From Alphaproteobacteria bacterium (lineage in GTDB: Bacteria; Pseudomonadota; Alphaproteobacteria; DSM-16000; Inquilinaceae): 64,000 nucleotides of DNA. The stretch is taken from NCBI GenBank assembly GCA_028277405.1, contig JANQGH010000085.1, forward strand, positions 23,401 through 87,400, in the 5' to 3' direction. The translations under genes and the position numbers were made by a program. Numbering within the stretch: position 1 is the first letter of the stretch; the number at the start of each line of letters is the position of its first letter. Under the pieces are notes generated by a model. The model saw nothing but the letters and a program-made list of their open reading frames with translations, did no database searches and was not told the DNA's origin. Shown here one piece after another: positions 24,596 to 34,248 of the stretch.

Positions 24596-26037
24596 CCCGT
24601 CACCGGCCCCGCATCGGCTATGTCGGCGTCTCGATCTCGCCCTACTACGCCGAGAAGTATCGGGTGCGCGAAACCGCGATCGACGCCTTGCAGGCCGAAA
24701 GCGACGCGCTGGGCTATGACCTCGTCGCGATCGGCCGGCCGATCCATTCCGGAGAGGATGCAGAGGCGGCGGCGCGAGAGTTGAAGGATCAGCGGATCGA
24801 CTTTCTGATGATCCAGAACGCCGCCTGCAGCGCGGGTGAGCAGCTTTATCCGCTGCTGGACGTGGCACCCCGGGTTGGCCTTTGGTCCGTGCCGGACCCC
24901 AGCTTTGACGGCCCGGTGCAACTGTCATCGCTGGTCTCGATGAGCCATTTCGCCAGCTTGATCAAGACCGTCGTGAAGGACCGCGACATTCCGTACAAAT
25001 GGTTCTACGGCAACCCGGACTCAGAGCGGTTCCGCGAACGGTTTGCGGTTACGGCGCGGGCATTGCGGGCGGTTGTCGGGCTGGAGCAGTCGCGCATTGG
25101 CTGGATCGGCGGCGTCTCGCCCGGCTTTGACGGCATGGTCTCCGACGCCGACGCCTTTCGACGCCGGCTGGGCGTTACGGTCGAACCGATCGACCTGGCG
25201 GACGTGGTCGACAACGCCAAGGCCGTCGAGGCCACTCGTGTGGCCGAAGCGGTCGCTGAGATGCGCGGCGCGGCGCGGTCGATCGCGGTGACGGAGGACG
25301 AGGCGTTCGACCGGGTCGCCCGCCTCTATCTGGCGCTGCACGATCTCTCCGCCGACGAGGACTACGACGCGCTGGCGGTCCAGTGCTGGTCCGACATCCA
25401 GGGGCTCTACAACGTTGCCCCGTGCCTGGCCTATGGCTGGCTGGGCAGCGAGCACCGGTTTCCGGTTGCTTGCGAGGGCGACGTGCTGGGCGCCGTCAGC
25501 ATGCACATGCTGAACCTGATGTCCGATCGGGATGGCTCCGCCACCCTGCTCGACATCGCCGCGCTCGACCCGGACCGGCAAGCGATGCTGATGTGGCATT
25601 GCGGCGTTTCCCCCCGCCATTTCGCCAATCAGGACGGCATCGCCTGGGTCGACCATGTGACCTTAGGGCGCAACGCCGATGACGGGCCCTACGGCGTCTC
25701 CGGCGACCAGGTGTTCGCGCCCCAGCCGACGACGGTCAGCTATGTCAACGAGGACGCGTCGCGCCTGCTGGTCTTGAAGTCGGAGATCGTGGAGCACCCG
25801 TCGAAGGGCTTCGACGGCACGCGGGGGTGGGTTTCCAAGACCTATCTGAATGGCGAAGCGATCGACATCTGGGATCTTTTAAACACGCTGACCGTACGCG
25901 GCCTGCAACATCATTTTGCGATGGGACAGGGCGACTTGACGCGTGAGCTGATGGAATTGGCCGCCTGGACCAAGATGCGGCTGGTCGAACCGGTCCCGTA
26001 TGCGGATTATCTGCAGCGGGACGGGGTCAATGTCTAA
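24592..26037 (+). CDS. L-fucose/L-arabinose isomerase-like sugar isomerase
   Basis: 481-residue cytoplasmic protein related to the FucI/AraA isomerase fold, of the shorter FucI-like kind. It begins with a Rossmann-like strand (RIGYVGVSISPYYAEKY), has FLMIQNAACSAGEQLYPLL in the first domain, and late segments AMLMWHCGVSPRHFAN and HHFAMGQGDL that supply the histidines expected near the metal. It would interconvert an aldose and a ketose. With a GH51 arabinofuranosidase in the same operon, L-arabinose or a related pentose is a reasonable guess, but a kinase is missing from the operon. Coupled by ATGA to the aldolase. Confidence 0.75.
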   Translation: MTRHRPRIGYVGVSISPYYAEKYRVRETAIDALQAESDALGYDLVAIGRPIHSGEDAEAAARELKDQRIDFLMIQNAACSAGEQLYPLLDVAPRVGLWSVPDPSFDGPVQLSSLVSMSHFASLIKTVVKDRDIPYKWFYGNPDSERFRERFAVTARALRAVVGLEQSRIGWIGGVSPGFDGMVSDADAFRRRLGVTVEPIDLADVVDNAKAVEATRVAEAVAEMRGAARSIAVTEDEAFDRVARLYLALHDLSADEDYDALAVQCWSDIQGLYNVAPCLAYGWLGSEHRFPVACEGDVLGAVSMHMLNLMSDRDGSATLLDIAALDPDRQAMLMWHCGVSPRHFANQDGIAWVDHVTLGRNADDGPYGVSGDQVFAPQPTTVSYVNEDASRLLVLKSEIVEHPSKGFDGTRGWVSKTYLNGEAIDIWDLLNTLTVRGLQHHFAMGQGDLTRELMELAAWTKMRLVEPVPYADYLQRDGVNV

Positions 26038-26066
26038 TAACCGGTGACGATGGGAGGAGTTGCACC

Positions 26067-27338
26067 ATGAAGCTTTCGACACTCAAAAACGCGGCCATTG
26101 CGGCGACCGCGGCGCTGGCGATCAGCGCCAGTGCGACCGCGCAGGACCTGCCTGGCTTTACCAGTTGGGACGAGGTGGTCGAGCAGGCGCGCGGCGAGAC
26201 CGTCTATTGGTACATGTGGGGCGGTTCGGACGCCATCAACGGCTTCGTCGACGAGTTCTACGGCGTGCCGCTGCAAGAGGAATACGGCATCACCTTGGAG
26301 CGGGTGCCGGTGGCCGATACGGTCGATGTGGTCAACCAGGTGATCAGCGAGCAGCAGGCCGGTGCGACCGGCGATCGCGGCACGGTCGACCTTATCTGGA
26401 TCAACGGCGAGAACTTCTTCACGCTCAGGCAGGCGGATCTGCTCTACGGGCCGTGGGCAGAAGGTATTCCGAACGCCGCCCTGGTCGATTGGGACAACCC
26501 CGCCATCTACCTCGACTTCGGTCGGCCGGTCGACGGCTATGAGAGCCCCTGGTCGAGCGCCCAGTTCCACTTCGTCTATGATTCCGCGCGCCTGGATGAG
26601 GACGAGTTGCCGCGGTCCTACGCCGAGCTGAGCGATTGGATCGAGGCCAATCCGGGCCAGTTCACCTATATGGCGCCTGGACCCGGCGCCTTTGTCGGCA
26701 CGCGCTTCGTGAAGCAGCTGTTCTTCGAGTTGAGCGGCGGCCACGATCAGTGGGTCGGTGAGTTCAACGAGGATCTTTACAACGAGTGGGCGCCTCAGGT
26801 CTGGCAGACCCTGATCGACTGGCAGCCCAATCTGTGGCGCGAGGGCGAGACCTACCCGGCTAACCAGTCGGAGACCGATCAGCTGTTCGCCAATGGCGAG
26901 ACCGCGTTCACCTTCACCCAGTCGCCGTCGGGCGCGGCGCCATCGATCGCGGCGGGCATCGTGCCGCCGACCTCGCAGGCCTTTTCGTTTAACGACTACA
27001 TGATCGGCGATTTCAACTATGTCGCCATCCCGTTCAACGCGCCGAACAAGGCGGCCGCCCTGGTGACCGCCAACCTGATCCTGCGGCCGGACCGGCAGGC
27101 CTTCCAGGTGCAGCCGGAATACGGCTTCTGCTGTGGCTGGGGTATCGACGTGTCGCGGGTCACCGATCCGGATCAGGTCGCCGCCATTGACGCCGCGATG
27201 CAGAATCTCGGCGACGCGGCGGAGGATCCGAGCATTCTGGCCGGCGCCTTGGTCGCGGACATCGCGGCGGAGTACCAGACCAGGATCGAGGCGGATTGGG
27301 AGCGCTACGTCCTGCGCGGCGAGCCGCTGCCGCAATAG
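26067..27338 (+). CDS. ABC transporter substrate-binding protein, YnjB-like
   Basis: 423-residue periplasmic binding protein. Signal peptide residues 1 to about 26 end SASATAQD. The body resembles the YnjB group (COG4134): YWYMWGGSDAINGF, then VDLIWINGENFFTL, GPWAEGIPNAALVDW and SPWSSAQFHFVYD. GGGAGGAG precedes the ATG. YnjB-type proteins have no firmly known ligand; the operon's isomerase, aldolase and arabinofuranosidase suggest a sugar or small oligosaccharide here. It is followed 53 bp later by two permeases and an ATPase, making a full importer. Confidence 0.87.
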   Translation: MKLSTLKNAAIAATAALAISASATAQDLPGFTSWDEVVEQARGETVYWYMWGGSDAINGFVDEFYGVPLQEEYGITLERVPVADTVDVVNQVISEQQAGATGDRGTVDLIWINGENFFTLRQADLLYGPWAEGIPNAALVDWDNPAIYLDFGRPVDGYESPWSSAQFHFVYDSARLDEDELPRSYAELSDWIEANPGQFTYMAPGPGAFVGTRFVKQLFFELSGGHDQWVGEFNEDLYNEWAPQVWQTLIDWQPNLWREGETYPANQSETDQLFANGETAFTFTQSPSGAAPSIAAGIVPPTSQAFSFNDYMIGDFNYVAIPFNAPNKAAALVTANLILRPDRQAFQVQPEYGFCCGWGIDVSRVTDPDQVAAIDAAMQNLGDAAEDPSILAGALVADIAAEYQTRIEADWERYVLRGEPLPQ

Positions 27339-27391
27339 TCGGAAGGCGAATTAGGCAGCAGGAACCCGAACCGGTACCAGAGGGCTAACCC

Positions 27392-28267
27392 ATGTCGTGG
27401 GAACGTTGGCGCATTCCCTTGATGCTCGGGCCGACCGTCCTGATCATCCTGGTGCTGTTCTTCGGCAGCTTAGGCTTCGGGTTCCTGCAAAGCCTTGGCT
27501 TCCAGCCTCAGCTCGGCAACACCGAGTTGAATTTCGACGCGTACATCAGCGTCATGTTTTCCGAAGAGCATTCCAGCCGGTTCTGGGCCGGCTTGCTGCT
27601 GACCTTCTGGGTGGCGTTCGCCAGCACCTTTATCTCAGCGGCGCTGGCGATCGCCATCGCCCTGCTGTTGCGCCGCACGTTCTTCGGCAAGCGACTGGCG
27701 GTGTTTCTGTTCCAGCTCAATTTGCCGATACCGCATCTGGTGATCGCGATCGGCATGATTCTGGTGTTCTCGCAAAGCGGCCTGCTGTCGCGCGTGGCCG
27801 GCGAGCTAGGGCTGATCAGCAGCCCGCGCGAGTTCCCGGTGCTGGTGCGCGACAGTTCCGGCATCGGCATCATTCTCGCGTACGTTTGGAAGGAGATCGC
27901 CTTTTTCGGCATCATCGTCATGGCGATCCTGCAATCGCTGGGCGAGGACTACGAGGCCGCCGCCCAGAGCCTGGGCGCCAACCGCTGGCAGCGGTTTCGC
28001 TACGTCACCTTGCCGCTGATCATGCCGGGGCTGATGTCGGCCTCGATCATCGTCTTTGCGTTCACGTTCGGCACGTATGAGGTGCCGCGCATCCTGGGGG
28101 TTCGACACCCGGAGATGCTGCCGGTGATGGCGCTGGACTTCTTCCTGAACCCCGATTTGAACGCGCGCGCCGAGGGCATGGCGCTCAGCATCATCATCGC
28201 GGTCATCGTGCTCATCCTGGTGCTGATCTACATGTATATCAGTGCCCGCACGATCAGGCGGGGTTAG
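27392..28267 (+). CDS. ABC transporter permease
   Basis: 291-residue permease with about six membrane helices. The coupling loop EDYEAAAQSLGANRWQRFRY near residue 190 is a clear EAA motif for contact with the ATPase. In E. coli the YnjC permease is one long fused protein; here the two halves are separate genes. It precedes the second permease with a 4-bp gap. Hydrophobic pattern and motif give a secure permease call; substrate follows from the operon only. Confidence 0.9.
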   Translation: MSWERWRIPLMLGPTVLIILVLFFGSLGFGFLQSLGFQPQLGNTELNFDAYISVMFSEEHSSRFWAGLLLTFWVAFASTFISAALAIAIALLLRRTFFGKRLAVFLFQLNLPIPHLVIAIGMILVFSQSGLLSRVAGELGLISSPREFPVLVRDSSGIGIILAYVWKEIAFFGIIVMAILQSLGEDYEAAAQSLGANRWQRFRYVTLPLIMPGLMSASIIVFAFTFGTYEVPRILGVRHPEMLPVMALDFFLNPDLNARAEGMALSIIIAVIVLILVLIYMYISARTIRRG

Positions 28268-28271
28268 GGCC

Positions 28272-29219
28272 ATGACGGACGTGACGGTCAAGGAACTGGC
28301 CCCGGCCGACCGCAGTGCGGGCAAGCGCGCCACCGGCAAAATCGTCTTCTACGCCACCGTGATCTTCATGTGCGTAGTGCTGGTACTGCCGGTCATCGCC
28401 TTCTTCATCAACGCCTTTGCCTTTCGCTGGTTCTACCCGCAGCTGATCCCGGACGAATGGAGCCTGCAGGCCTGGCAGAGGCTGGGCCTGCTGCCGCCGC
28501 CGGGGCAGTTCAGCATCGAGAACCTGTTCGCCCAATGGGCCAGCGTGCCGGATGTGGTCCGCGCCCTGGGCTTGAGCCTTTGGATCGGGTTTCTGGTGAC
28601 CGGCGTTTCGATCGTGATCGGCATGCCGGCGGCGCGGGCGCTGGGCATGTACAGTTTCCGGGGCAAGCGGCTAATTGAGTTCATCATCATCACGCCGACG
28701 ATCGTGCCGCCGATTGCGTTCAGCCTGGGCCTGAACATCAACTTCATCCGCTGGGACCTGGCGCTGGAAGCGGCGGGCATCAATTTGGGCCTGTCGGGCT
28801 CCGTCCTCGGTGTCAGCATTGTCCATCTGGTGCCGGTGATGCCCTATGTCGTGCTGACGTTGAGCGGCGTGTTCGCCAACTACAACGCCGATTTCGAGGC
28901 TCAGGCGCGGACGCTGGGCGCCGGCCCGTTCCGGACCTTCTGGCACGTCACCTTCCCGGCCATCCTGCCCGGCCTGTTCGTGGCCTGCCTGTTCGCCTTC
29001 CTGGTCTCGTGGAGCCAATATCTGCTGACCTTCCTGATCGGCCAGGGCCGCGTGATCACCTTGCCCATCCTGCTGTTTTCCGCCGCCGGCAGTGGCAACA
29101 ACGCGGTGATCGCCGCCCTGTCGCTGATCTTCATCGCACCGGCGGTGTTGATCCTGCTGGTTTCGTCCCGCTATCTGTCCGGCGAGTCCGGGGCCGTCGG
29201 AGGGTTTGGCCGCGTATGA
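28272..29219 (+). CDS. ABC transporter permease
   Basis: 315-residue permease from the ATG at 28272 (MTDVTVKELAP), 4 bp after the first permease; the frame is open from 28242 but that would run into the previous gene. It has about six membrane helices. The coupling loop reads ADFEAQARTLGAGPFRTFWH, an EAA-type motif. It overlaps the ATPase start by ATGA. It is the partner of the preceding permease in a heterodimeric importer. Confidence 0.9.
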   Translation: MTDVTVKELAPADRSAGKRATGKIVFYATVIFMCVVLVLPVIAFFINAFAFRWFYPQLIPDEWSLQAWQRLGLLPPPGQFSIENLFAQWASVPDVVRALGLSLWIGFLVTGVSIVIGMPAARALGMYSFRGKRLIEFIIITPTIVPPIAFSLGLNINFIRWDLALEAAGINLGLSGSVLGVSIVHLVPVMPYVVLTLSGVFANYNADFEAQARTLGAGPFRTFWHVTFPAILPGLFVACLFAFLVSWSQYLLTFLIGQGRVITLPILLFSAAGSGNNAVIAALSLIFIAPAVLILLVSSRYLSGESGAVGGFGRV

Positions 29220-30280
29220 CCCATGTTCGCATCAACAATTTGACCAAGGCCTATTCCGGCGTCGACGCGCCCGCCGTGGCGGATCTGGACCTCGACATCC
29301 CGTCGGGCCGCCTGATCGCGCTGCTGGGCCCCTCCGGCTGCGGCAAGACCACGACCTTGAAGATGATCGCGGGGCTGATCCGCCCGACGGCGGGCGATAT
29401 CACGTTCGACGGCGACAGCATCGTGCGCATCCCGCCGGAAAAGCGCGGCGCTGTGATGGTGTTCCAGAACTATCTGCTGTTTCCTTACATGAGCGTCGGC
29501 CAGAATGTCGGCTTCGGCCTGAAGATGGCGGGCGTCGACCCCAAGACGATCGACCAACGCGTGAAGGAAATGCTGAACCTCGTGCGCCTGCCCGACATCT
29601 CTGACCGGCGGCCGAAGCAGCTTTCCGGCGGCCAGCAGCAGCGTGTGGCCCTCGCCCGGGCGCTGATCACCAAGCCCCGCGTCCTGCTGCTCGACGAGCC
29701 GCTCAGCAATCTCGACGCCCACCTTCGCGACGAGATGCGCGAGCTGATCCTGTCGGTCCAGCGTGATTTGGGCATCACCACGATCTTCGTGACCCATGAC
29801 CAGGAAGAGGCCGTGCTGCTGGCGGATCGGATCGCCATGATCTTCGACGGGCGCCTGCAGCAATTCGCCAGCCCCGACGTGTTCTATCGCCACCCGGCGT
29901 CAGAGCGCATCGCCCGTTTCCTGGGCGGCGTGAACTTCCTGCCGGGCAAGCGCCAGGGCGACACGGTGGAAACCGATGTGGGCAGTTTTCGCTTCGCCCC
30001 CGGCGGCGAGGACGAACGGCCGCCGGAAGACGGCCTGCTGACCATCCGGCCGGAACAGATCGTGCTTGGCCAACCAACGGCGGAAAACACCGTGCAGGGC
30101 CGGGTCGTATCGCGCATCTTCGTCGGCACGTACACGCGCTATCGCCTGGCGCTGGGCAGCCATCAGATCGAGGCGGTACGCAGCGCCGACGTGGCCGGCG
30201 ACTTTGCAGAGGGCCAGGACGTGCCGATCGGATTTCCCGCCGATCGGGTTTGGATGGTTCGACCGGATCAGGCGGCCTGA
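29216..30280 (+). CDS. ABC transporter ATP-binding protein (PotA/UgpC-type)
   Basis: 354-residue ATPase from the ATG at 29216. Walker A GPSGCGKTT is at about residues 36-44, the signature LSGGQQQRVALARAL follows, then Walker B VLLLDEPLSNLD and the switch histidine in IFVTHDQEEA. A C-terminal TOBE-type domain (residues about 240-354, with LLTIRPEQIVLG) is as in sugar, polyamine and sulfate importers. The frame open from 29009 is a shadow inside the permease. It completes the importer and precedes the GH51 gene by 27 bp. Confidence 0.93.
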   Translation: MTHVRINNLTKAYSGVDAPAVADLDLDIPSGRLIALLGPSGCGKTTTLKMIAGLIRPTAGDITFDGDSIVRIPPEKRGAVMVFQNYLLFPYMSVGQNVGFGLKMAGVDPKTIDQRVKEMLNLVRLPDISDRRPKQLSGGQQQRVALARALITKPRVLLLDEPLSNLDAHLRDEMRELILSVQRDLGITTIFVTHDQEEAVLLADRIAMIFDGRLQQFASPDVFYRHPASERIARFLGGVNFLPGKRQGDTVETDVGSFRFAPGGEDERPPEDGLLTIRPEQIVLGQPTAENTVQGRVVSRIFVGTYTRYRLALGSHQIEAVRSADVAGDFAEGQDVPIGFPADRVWMVRPDQAA

Positions 30281-30307
30281 CCGAAGGCGCCAGGAGAGAG
30301 TTCCCCC

Positions 30308-32254
30308 ATGACATTTTACGCCACGATCACACTGGACCCGGCGACCCGGCTGGGCCGCGTGCATGACCATCTGTACGGCGCCAATTTGGAGCATATCGGC
30401 CGGTCGGTCTATCACGGCCACTGGGCGGAACTGCTGCGCAACCGCAAGTTCCTGGGCGACGACCGGGCCTATGTGGGCCTCAGCGAGGGGCTTGCCCACC
30501 AGCATCCCAGCTTCGGCGTGGTCGAGCCGTGGACGGCTCTGAACCCGGACGCCGAACGGGTGCTGTTCGTGCATGACAACACGACGTTCTACACCGGTCG
30601 TCAGTCCCAGCGGATCACCATCCTGAAACCCGATGGCGGCCTGCACGGGGTTCAACAGGCGGGGCTGTATCTGTCTCAGGGCACGCGCTACGCCGTGCGG
30701 GTCGTGCTCAAGGGCCAAGGCCAGGAGGCAACGGTCACGCTGGGCGATCAGTCCTGGTTCATCCCCGAAGTCGCGGCCGACTGGCAGACATACGAGACCA
30801 CACTGACCGTCGACGGGACGCTGGAGGATGGCGTCTTCTCCATCGCGCACGGGACGGAGGGCGACCTCTGGATCGGCTGCGCGTCGGTGATGCCGGTGGA
30901 CAACAGCGACGGGCACCGGCCCGACGTGGTGGCCGCGATCGCGGAATGGCGGCCGACCTTCCTGCGCTGGCCGGGCGGCAATTTCGCGTCGGCCTATCAC
31001 TGGGAAAAAGGCATCGGCGATCGCGACAAGCGGCCCGGCTATCTGGACCCGGCCTGGAACCTGTGGGAGCCGAACGACGTCGGCACGGACGAGTTCATCG
31101 CGCTCTGCCGCCTGCTGAAAACCGAACCGATCCTGACCATCAATATGGGCACCGGCACGCCAGAGGAAGCCGCGCGCTGGGTCGAGTATTGCAATGGCGG
31201 CAGCGATACGGAGATGGGCCGGCTGCGGGCCGCGAACGGCCATGAGGCGCCGTTTAACGTGACGACCTGGTTCGTCGGCAACGAACAGTTCGGCAATTGG
31301 CAGGTCGGCCATTGCGACGCCGAGACGTATGCCCGGCTTTATCTGGAGTATGCCGCCGCAATGCGCGCGGTGGACCCATCCCTGAACCTGATCGGCGTCG
31401 GCGTGCCCACGGATCTCTATGGCCGCTGGAACGAGCTGGTCGTGAAGGGCACACAAGGTCGGATGGACGAGATCAGCGTCCATTATTACTCGATCCGCAC
31501 GGAGAAATGGGACCAGCCGCCGCCGGCGGAGGAGCTCTACTGGCCGAAGGTGGCCGCCGCCCAGGAGGTGGCGGAGATGCTGGACGAGACCTGGCGGATC
31601 GTCTCGGAGCACGGCGATCCGCCGCCGCCGATCGCGTTCGACGAATGGAACACCTATGTCGGCGGCAAGCCGCCCGACTTCTTCGAGGATTATGGCATCG
31701 CCGACGCGCTCTATGTCGGCGCCTTGATGAACGCCTGTCTGATGCGGGCCGACTGGATAAAGATGTCGGCGATCTTCAACCTGATCAACGTCATGGGCAA
31801 TTACCGCGTCACGCCGAGCGCGGTCTGGAAAACGCCCTCGAGCTTGGTGCTGGAACTGTTCACCAAGTTTCGCGGCGAAGAAGCCATCGACTGCACAGTG
31901 CACGCGCCGACGGTCGCGACACCGGCCGCCGGCAACCTGCCCGCCTATGACGCCCTGCCGCTAGTTGACGCGGCGGCAACGATCGACCTCTCCGGCAATA
32001 CCGTTTACCTGTCCGTGGTGAACCGGGATCCGGAGCGGCCGGCGACGATCGAGGTGAAGGACATCGCGCGTCAGGGGCAGGGCCAGATCCACCGGGTGAC
32101 CGGCAGAGGGCCTCAGGCCCTGAACACGGAAGACGACCCGAACGCGGTGATCATCGAAACCGAAAGCTGGCCGGCGGAGGCGGGGGCGCTGGAGGTGCCG
32201 CCGCACACCGTGGCAATGGTCGTCCTGCCCGTCGAGGGCGCGACCGATGCCTGA
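30308..32254 (+). CDS. GH51 alpha-L-arabinofuranosidase
   Basis: 648-residue glycoside hydrolase. The opening HDHLYGANLEHIGRSVYHG, the barrel motif LRWPGGNFASAYHW, the acid/base glutamate in WFVGNEQFGNW (E326) and the nucleophile glutamate in IAFDEWNTY (E446) fit clan GH-A family 51. A jelly-roll-like C-terminal region follows. It is longer than many GH51 enzymes (about 500) because of an insert at residues about 110-200 resembling a carbohydrate-binding module. There is no signal peptide, so it acts in the cytoplasm on imported arabinosides or arabino-oligosaccharides. GAGAGAG lies before the ATG. It overlaps the GntR gene by 8 bp. Confidence 0.88.
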   Translation: MTFYATITLDPATRLGRVHDHLYGANLEHIGRSVYHGHWAELLRNRKFLGDDRAYVGLSEGLAHQHPSFGVVEPWTALNPDAERVLFVHDNTTFYTGRQSQRITILKPDGGLHGVQQAGLYLSQGTRYAVRVVLKGQGQEATVTLGDQSWFIPEVAADWQTYETTLTVDGTLEDGVFSIAHGTEGDLWIGCASVMPVDNSDGHRPDVVAAIAEWRPTFLRWPGGNFASAYHWEKGIGDRDKRPGYLDPAWNLWEPNDVGTDEFIALCRLLKTEPILTINMGTGTPEEAARWVEYCNGGSDTEMGRLRAANGHEAPFNVTTWFVGNEQFGNWQVGHCDAETYARLYLEYAAAMRAVDPSLNLIGVGVPTDLYGRWNELVVKGTQGRMDEISVHYYSIRTEKWDQPPPAEELYWPKVAAAQEVAEMLDETWRIVSEHGDPPPPIAFDEWNTYVGGKPPDFFEDYGIADALYVGALMNACLMRADWIKMSAIFNLINVMGNYRVTPSAVWKTPSSLVLELFTKFRGEEAIDCTVHAPTVATPAAGNLPAYDALPLVDAAATIDLSGNTVYLSVVNRDPERPATIEVKDIARQGQGQIHRVTGRGPQALNTEDDPNAVIIETESWPAEAGALEVPPHTVAMVVLPVEGATDA

Positions 32255-33032
32255 CAAGCTGCCGCGCTATCTGGAGATCTATGCCCGGCTGCGCCGGCTG
32301 ATCGAGGATGGCCGCTATGGCGTGGGCGACAGGCTGCCCAGCGAGCACGAACTGTCCGACATGTTCAAGGCCAGCCGGATCACCATCCGTGCCGCCCTGA
32401 AGCGCCTGAACGACGACGGCTATATCGAACGGGTTGCCGGGCGCGGCACGACCGTGCGGGCCGCGCAGGCGGTGGTGCCAAGCTGCGCGTTCTCGTTCAC
32501 CGATCAAGTCAAGATGAGCGGCCATCAGCCGTCCGCCAGGCTGATCCGCTTGGCCAAACTGCCGCCGGACGGCGATGGTGACTGGTCCCTGCCCTTCTCG
32601 CCGGACACGGAGGTGATGTTGATCGAACGGCTGCGCCTGATCGACGGCGTGCCGGCGATGCTCAGCCGCGCCTTCATCCCGCGCGTGCACGTGCTGGGCC
32701 TGAGCGAAAGCGACTTTTCCGAACGCGGGCCGTCGCAGTCCCTACTCTACGTCTTGGAAAAGACCTTTGACCTGACGCTTGACCACGGCACCGAGTGGAT
32801 TGGCCCCGCCGTCGTCACGGGCGACGATGCGGAGTTGCTGGAGGTCGACGATCCCAGCCCCGTCGTCAAACGCTCATGCCTGGTTCGCGACTTCGCCGAT
32901 GCCCCGGTTCTGTATGACGAGACGTTTCAGACGGGCGTGCTGGAGATCTCGACCCAGAGACCCTACACGGGTCCGGGCGGCGTCGAGGCGGACGGCCGCG
33001 GCGACGCCAGCACCGGTGCAGCCAACGCCTGA
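32247..33032 (+). CDS. GntR family regulator, HutC/UTRA type
   Basis: 261-residue regulator. The winged helix (residues about 6-72: YARLRRLIEDGRYGVGDRLP, SRITIRAALKRL) is followed by a UTRA ligand-binding domain (IERLRLIDGVPAMLSRAFIP). It is the last gene of the operon, its start overlapping the GH51 stop, and probably represses the operon until a sugar or sugar phosphate binds. A target could be the inverted repeat near 23294-23311. The operon ends against the convergent acetate kinase gene. Confidence 0.9.
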   Translation: MPDKLPRYLEIYARLRRLIEDGRYGVGDRLPSEHELSDMFKASRITIRAALKRLNDDGYIERVAGRGTTVRAAQAVVPSCAFSFTDQVKMSGHQPSARLIRLAKLPPDGDGDWSLPFSPDTEVMLIERLRLIDGVPAMLSRAFIPRVHVLGLSESDFSERGPSQSLLYVLEKTFDLTLDHGTEWIGPAVVTGDDAELLEVDDPSPVVKRSCLVRDFADAPVLYDETFQTGVLEISTQRPYTGPGGVEADGRGDASTGAANA

Positions 33033-33036
33033 CGAA

Positions 33037-33065
33037 CCGGCACGGGCACCGATCGGTGTCGCCGG
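33037..33065. terminator. Weak hairpin between convergent operons
   Basis: CCGGC at 33037-33041 and GCCGG at 33061-33065 flank an inner CACC/GGTG stem around GATC. It sits in the 52-bp gap between gntR and acetate kinase, which converge. No U-run; a terminator role is tentative. Confidence 0.35.
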
Positions 33066-33084
33066 GCGCGTTGAGGGCAGTCCG

Positions 33085-34248
33085 TCAGCCGACAAGCTGT
33101 CGCGTTGAGCGCGCTATCACGCCCTCTTCATCCGTGGGAATGACCAGCGCCTCGATGGCGCTTGCCGACGTCGAGACGCGGGTCTGGCCGCTCGCATTGG
33201 CGGCCGGGTCCAGCTCCAACCCAAGCCAAGACAGCTTGGTCGAGACGCCGGCGCGGATCTCTGGCGCGTTTTCGCCGATGCCCGCCGTGAAGACCAGCAG
33301 ATCAAGCCCGCCAAGCAGGGCGGTCAGCGCGCCGATTTCCTCGACCAGCCGGTAGATGAAGAGGTCAACGGCCTCCCTCGCCCGCACATCGTCGCTCGCC
33401 AGCAGGTCGCGCATATCGTCGGAGATGCCGGAGACGCCAAGCAGGCCCGACTGACCGTTCAGGAGATCAGCGACGGCGCTGATCTCCATGCCCTTGTCTT
33501 GCAACAGATGCAGCACGACACCGGGATCGAGCCGGCCCGGGCGCTTGCCCATGACCAGCCCGTCGAGCGCGGTGAAGCCCATGGTCGTTGCCATGCTCTT
33601 GCGGTCGCGCATGGCGCACAGGCTGGCACCGTGGCCCAGATGGGCGACGATCACCTTGCCATCGGCCCGGTCGCCGGCGATCGAGGGCAGGACGGACGCG
33701 ATGTAGTCGTATGACAGGCCGTGAAAGCCGTAATGGAGGACCCCCTCGTCGGTCAGCGCGTGCGGAATGGCATAAAGCTGCGCCAACCGGGACTGGGTGC
33801 GGTGAAAGGCGGTGTCGAAGCAGGCGACCTGCGGCAAGCCCGGCCGGGCAGCGGCCACCGCCCGAATACCGGCCAGATTGTGCGGCTGGTGGTTGGGCGC
33901 CAGCGACTCGAACCCTTCGAGCCTGGCCATGATCCCATCATTCACGATCACTGGGGCGGAGAAGTCCCGGCCGCCATGGACCACCCGGTGACCGGCCGCA
34001 ACCAGGCTGTCGCCGCCTTCACTCTCCAGCCAGCCGACGAGGCGCGCGATCAAATCCGGCGTCGTGTCGGATGCGGCCAAGGGTCCTATCGCGTCGCCGG
34101 CATTCCTTCCCTTGACCGCCAGTTTGGGCGACCGGCCAATGCCCGTGATCGCACCCGCCAGAACCGGCTCGGCGTCCGTGTCCGCCGGATAGCTGGCGAA
34201 CTTGATCGACGAGGATCCGACATTCAGGACCAGGATGGTGCCGGTCAT
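33085..34248 (-). CDS. ackA: Acetate kinase
   Basis: 387-residue acetate/propionate kinase of the ASKHA fold. The phosphate loop LNVGSSSIKF at residues about 7-16, HRVVHGG and the DTAFH stretch, the ATP-binding HYGFHGLSYDY, and TAGIGENAPEIR are family signatures. The usual MGTRSGDIDP segment reads MGKRPGRLDPG, keeping the arginine but changing neighbours, as an alphaproteobacterial variant might. It converts acetyl phosphate and ADP to acetate and ATP in the cytoplasm. It overlaps the upstream MaoC-Pta gene by ATGA and is the last gene of the phaC operon. Confidence 0.94.
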   Translation of the reverse strand: MTGTILVLNVGSSSIKFASYPADTDAEPVLAGAITGIGRSPKLAVKGRNAGDAIGPLAASDTTPDLIARLVGWLESEGGDSLVAAGHRVVHGGRDFSAPVIVNDGIMARLEGFESLAPNHQPHNLAGIRAVAAARPGLPQVACFDTAFHRTQSRLAQLYAIPHALTDEGVLHYGFHGLSYDYIASVLPSIAGDRADGKVIVAHLGHGASLCAMRDRKSMATTMGFTALDGLVMGKRPGRLDPGVVLHLLQDKGMEISAVADLLNGQSGLLGVSGISDDMRDLLASDDVRAREAVDLFIYRLVEEIGALTALLGGLDLLVFTAGIGENAPEIRAGVSTKLSWLGLELDPAANASGQTRVSTSASAIEALVIPTDEEGVIARSTRQLVG

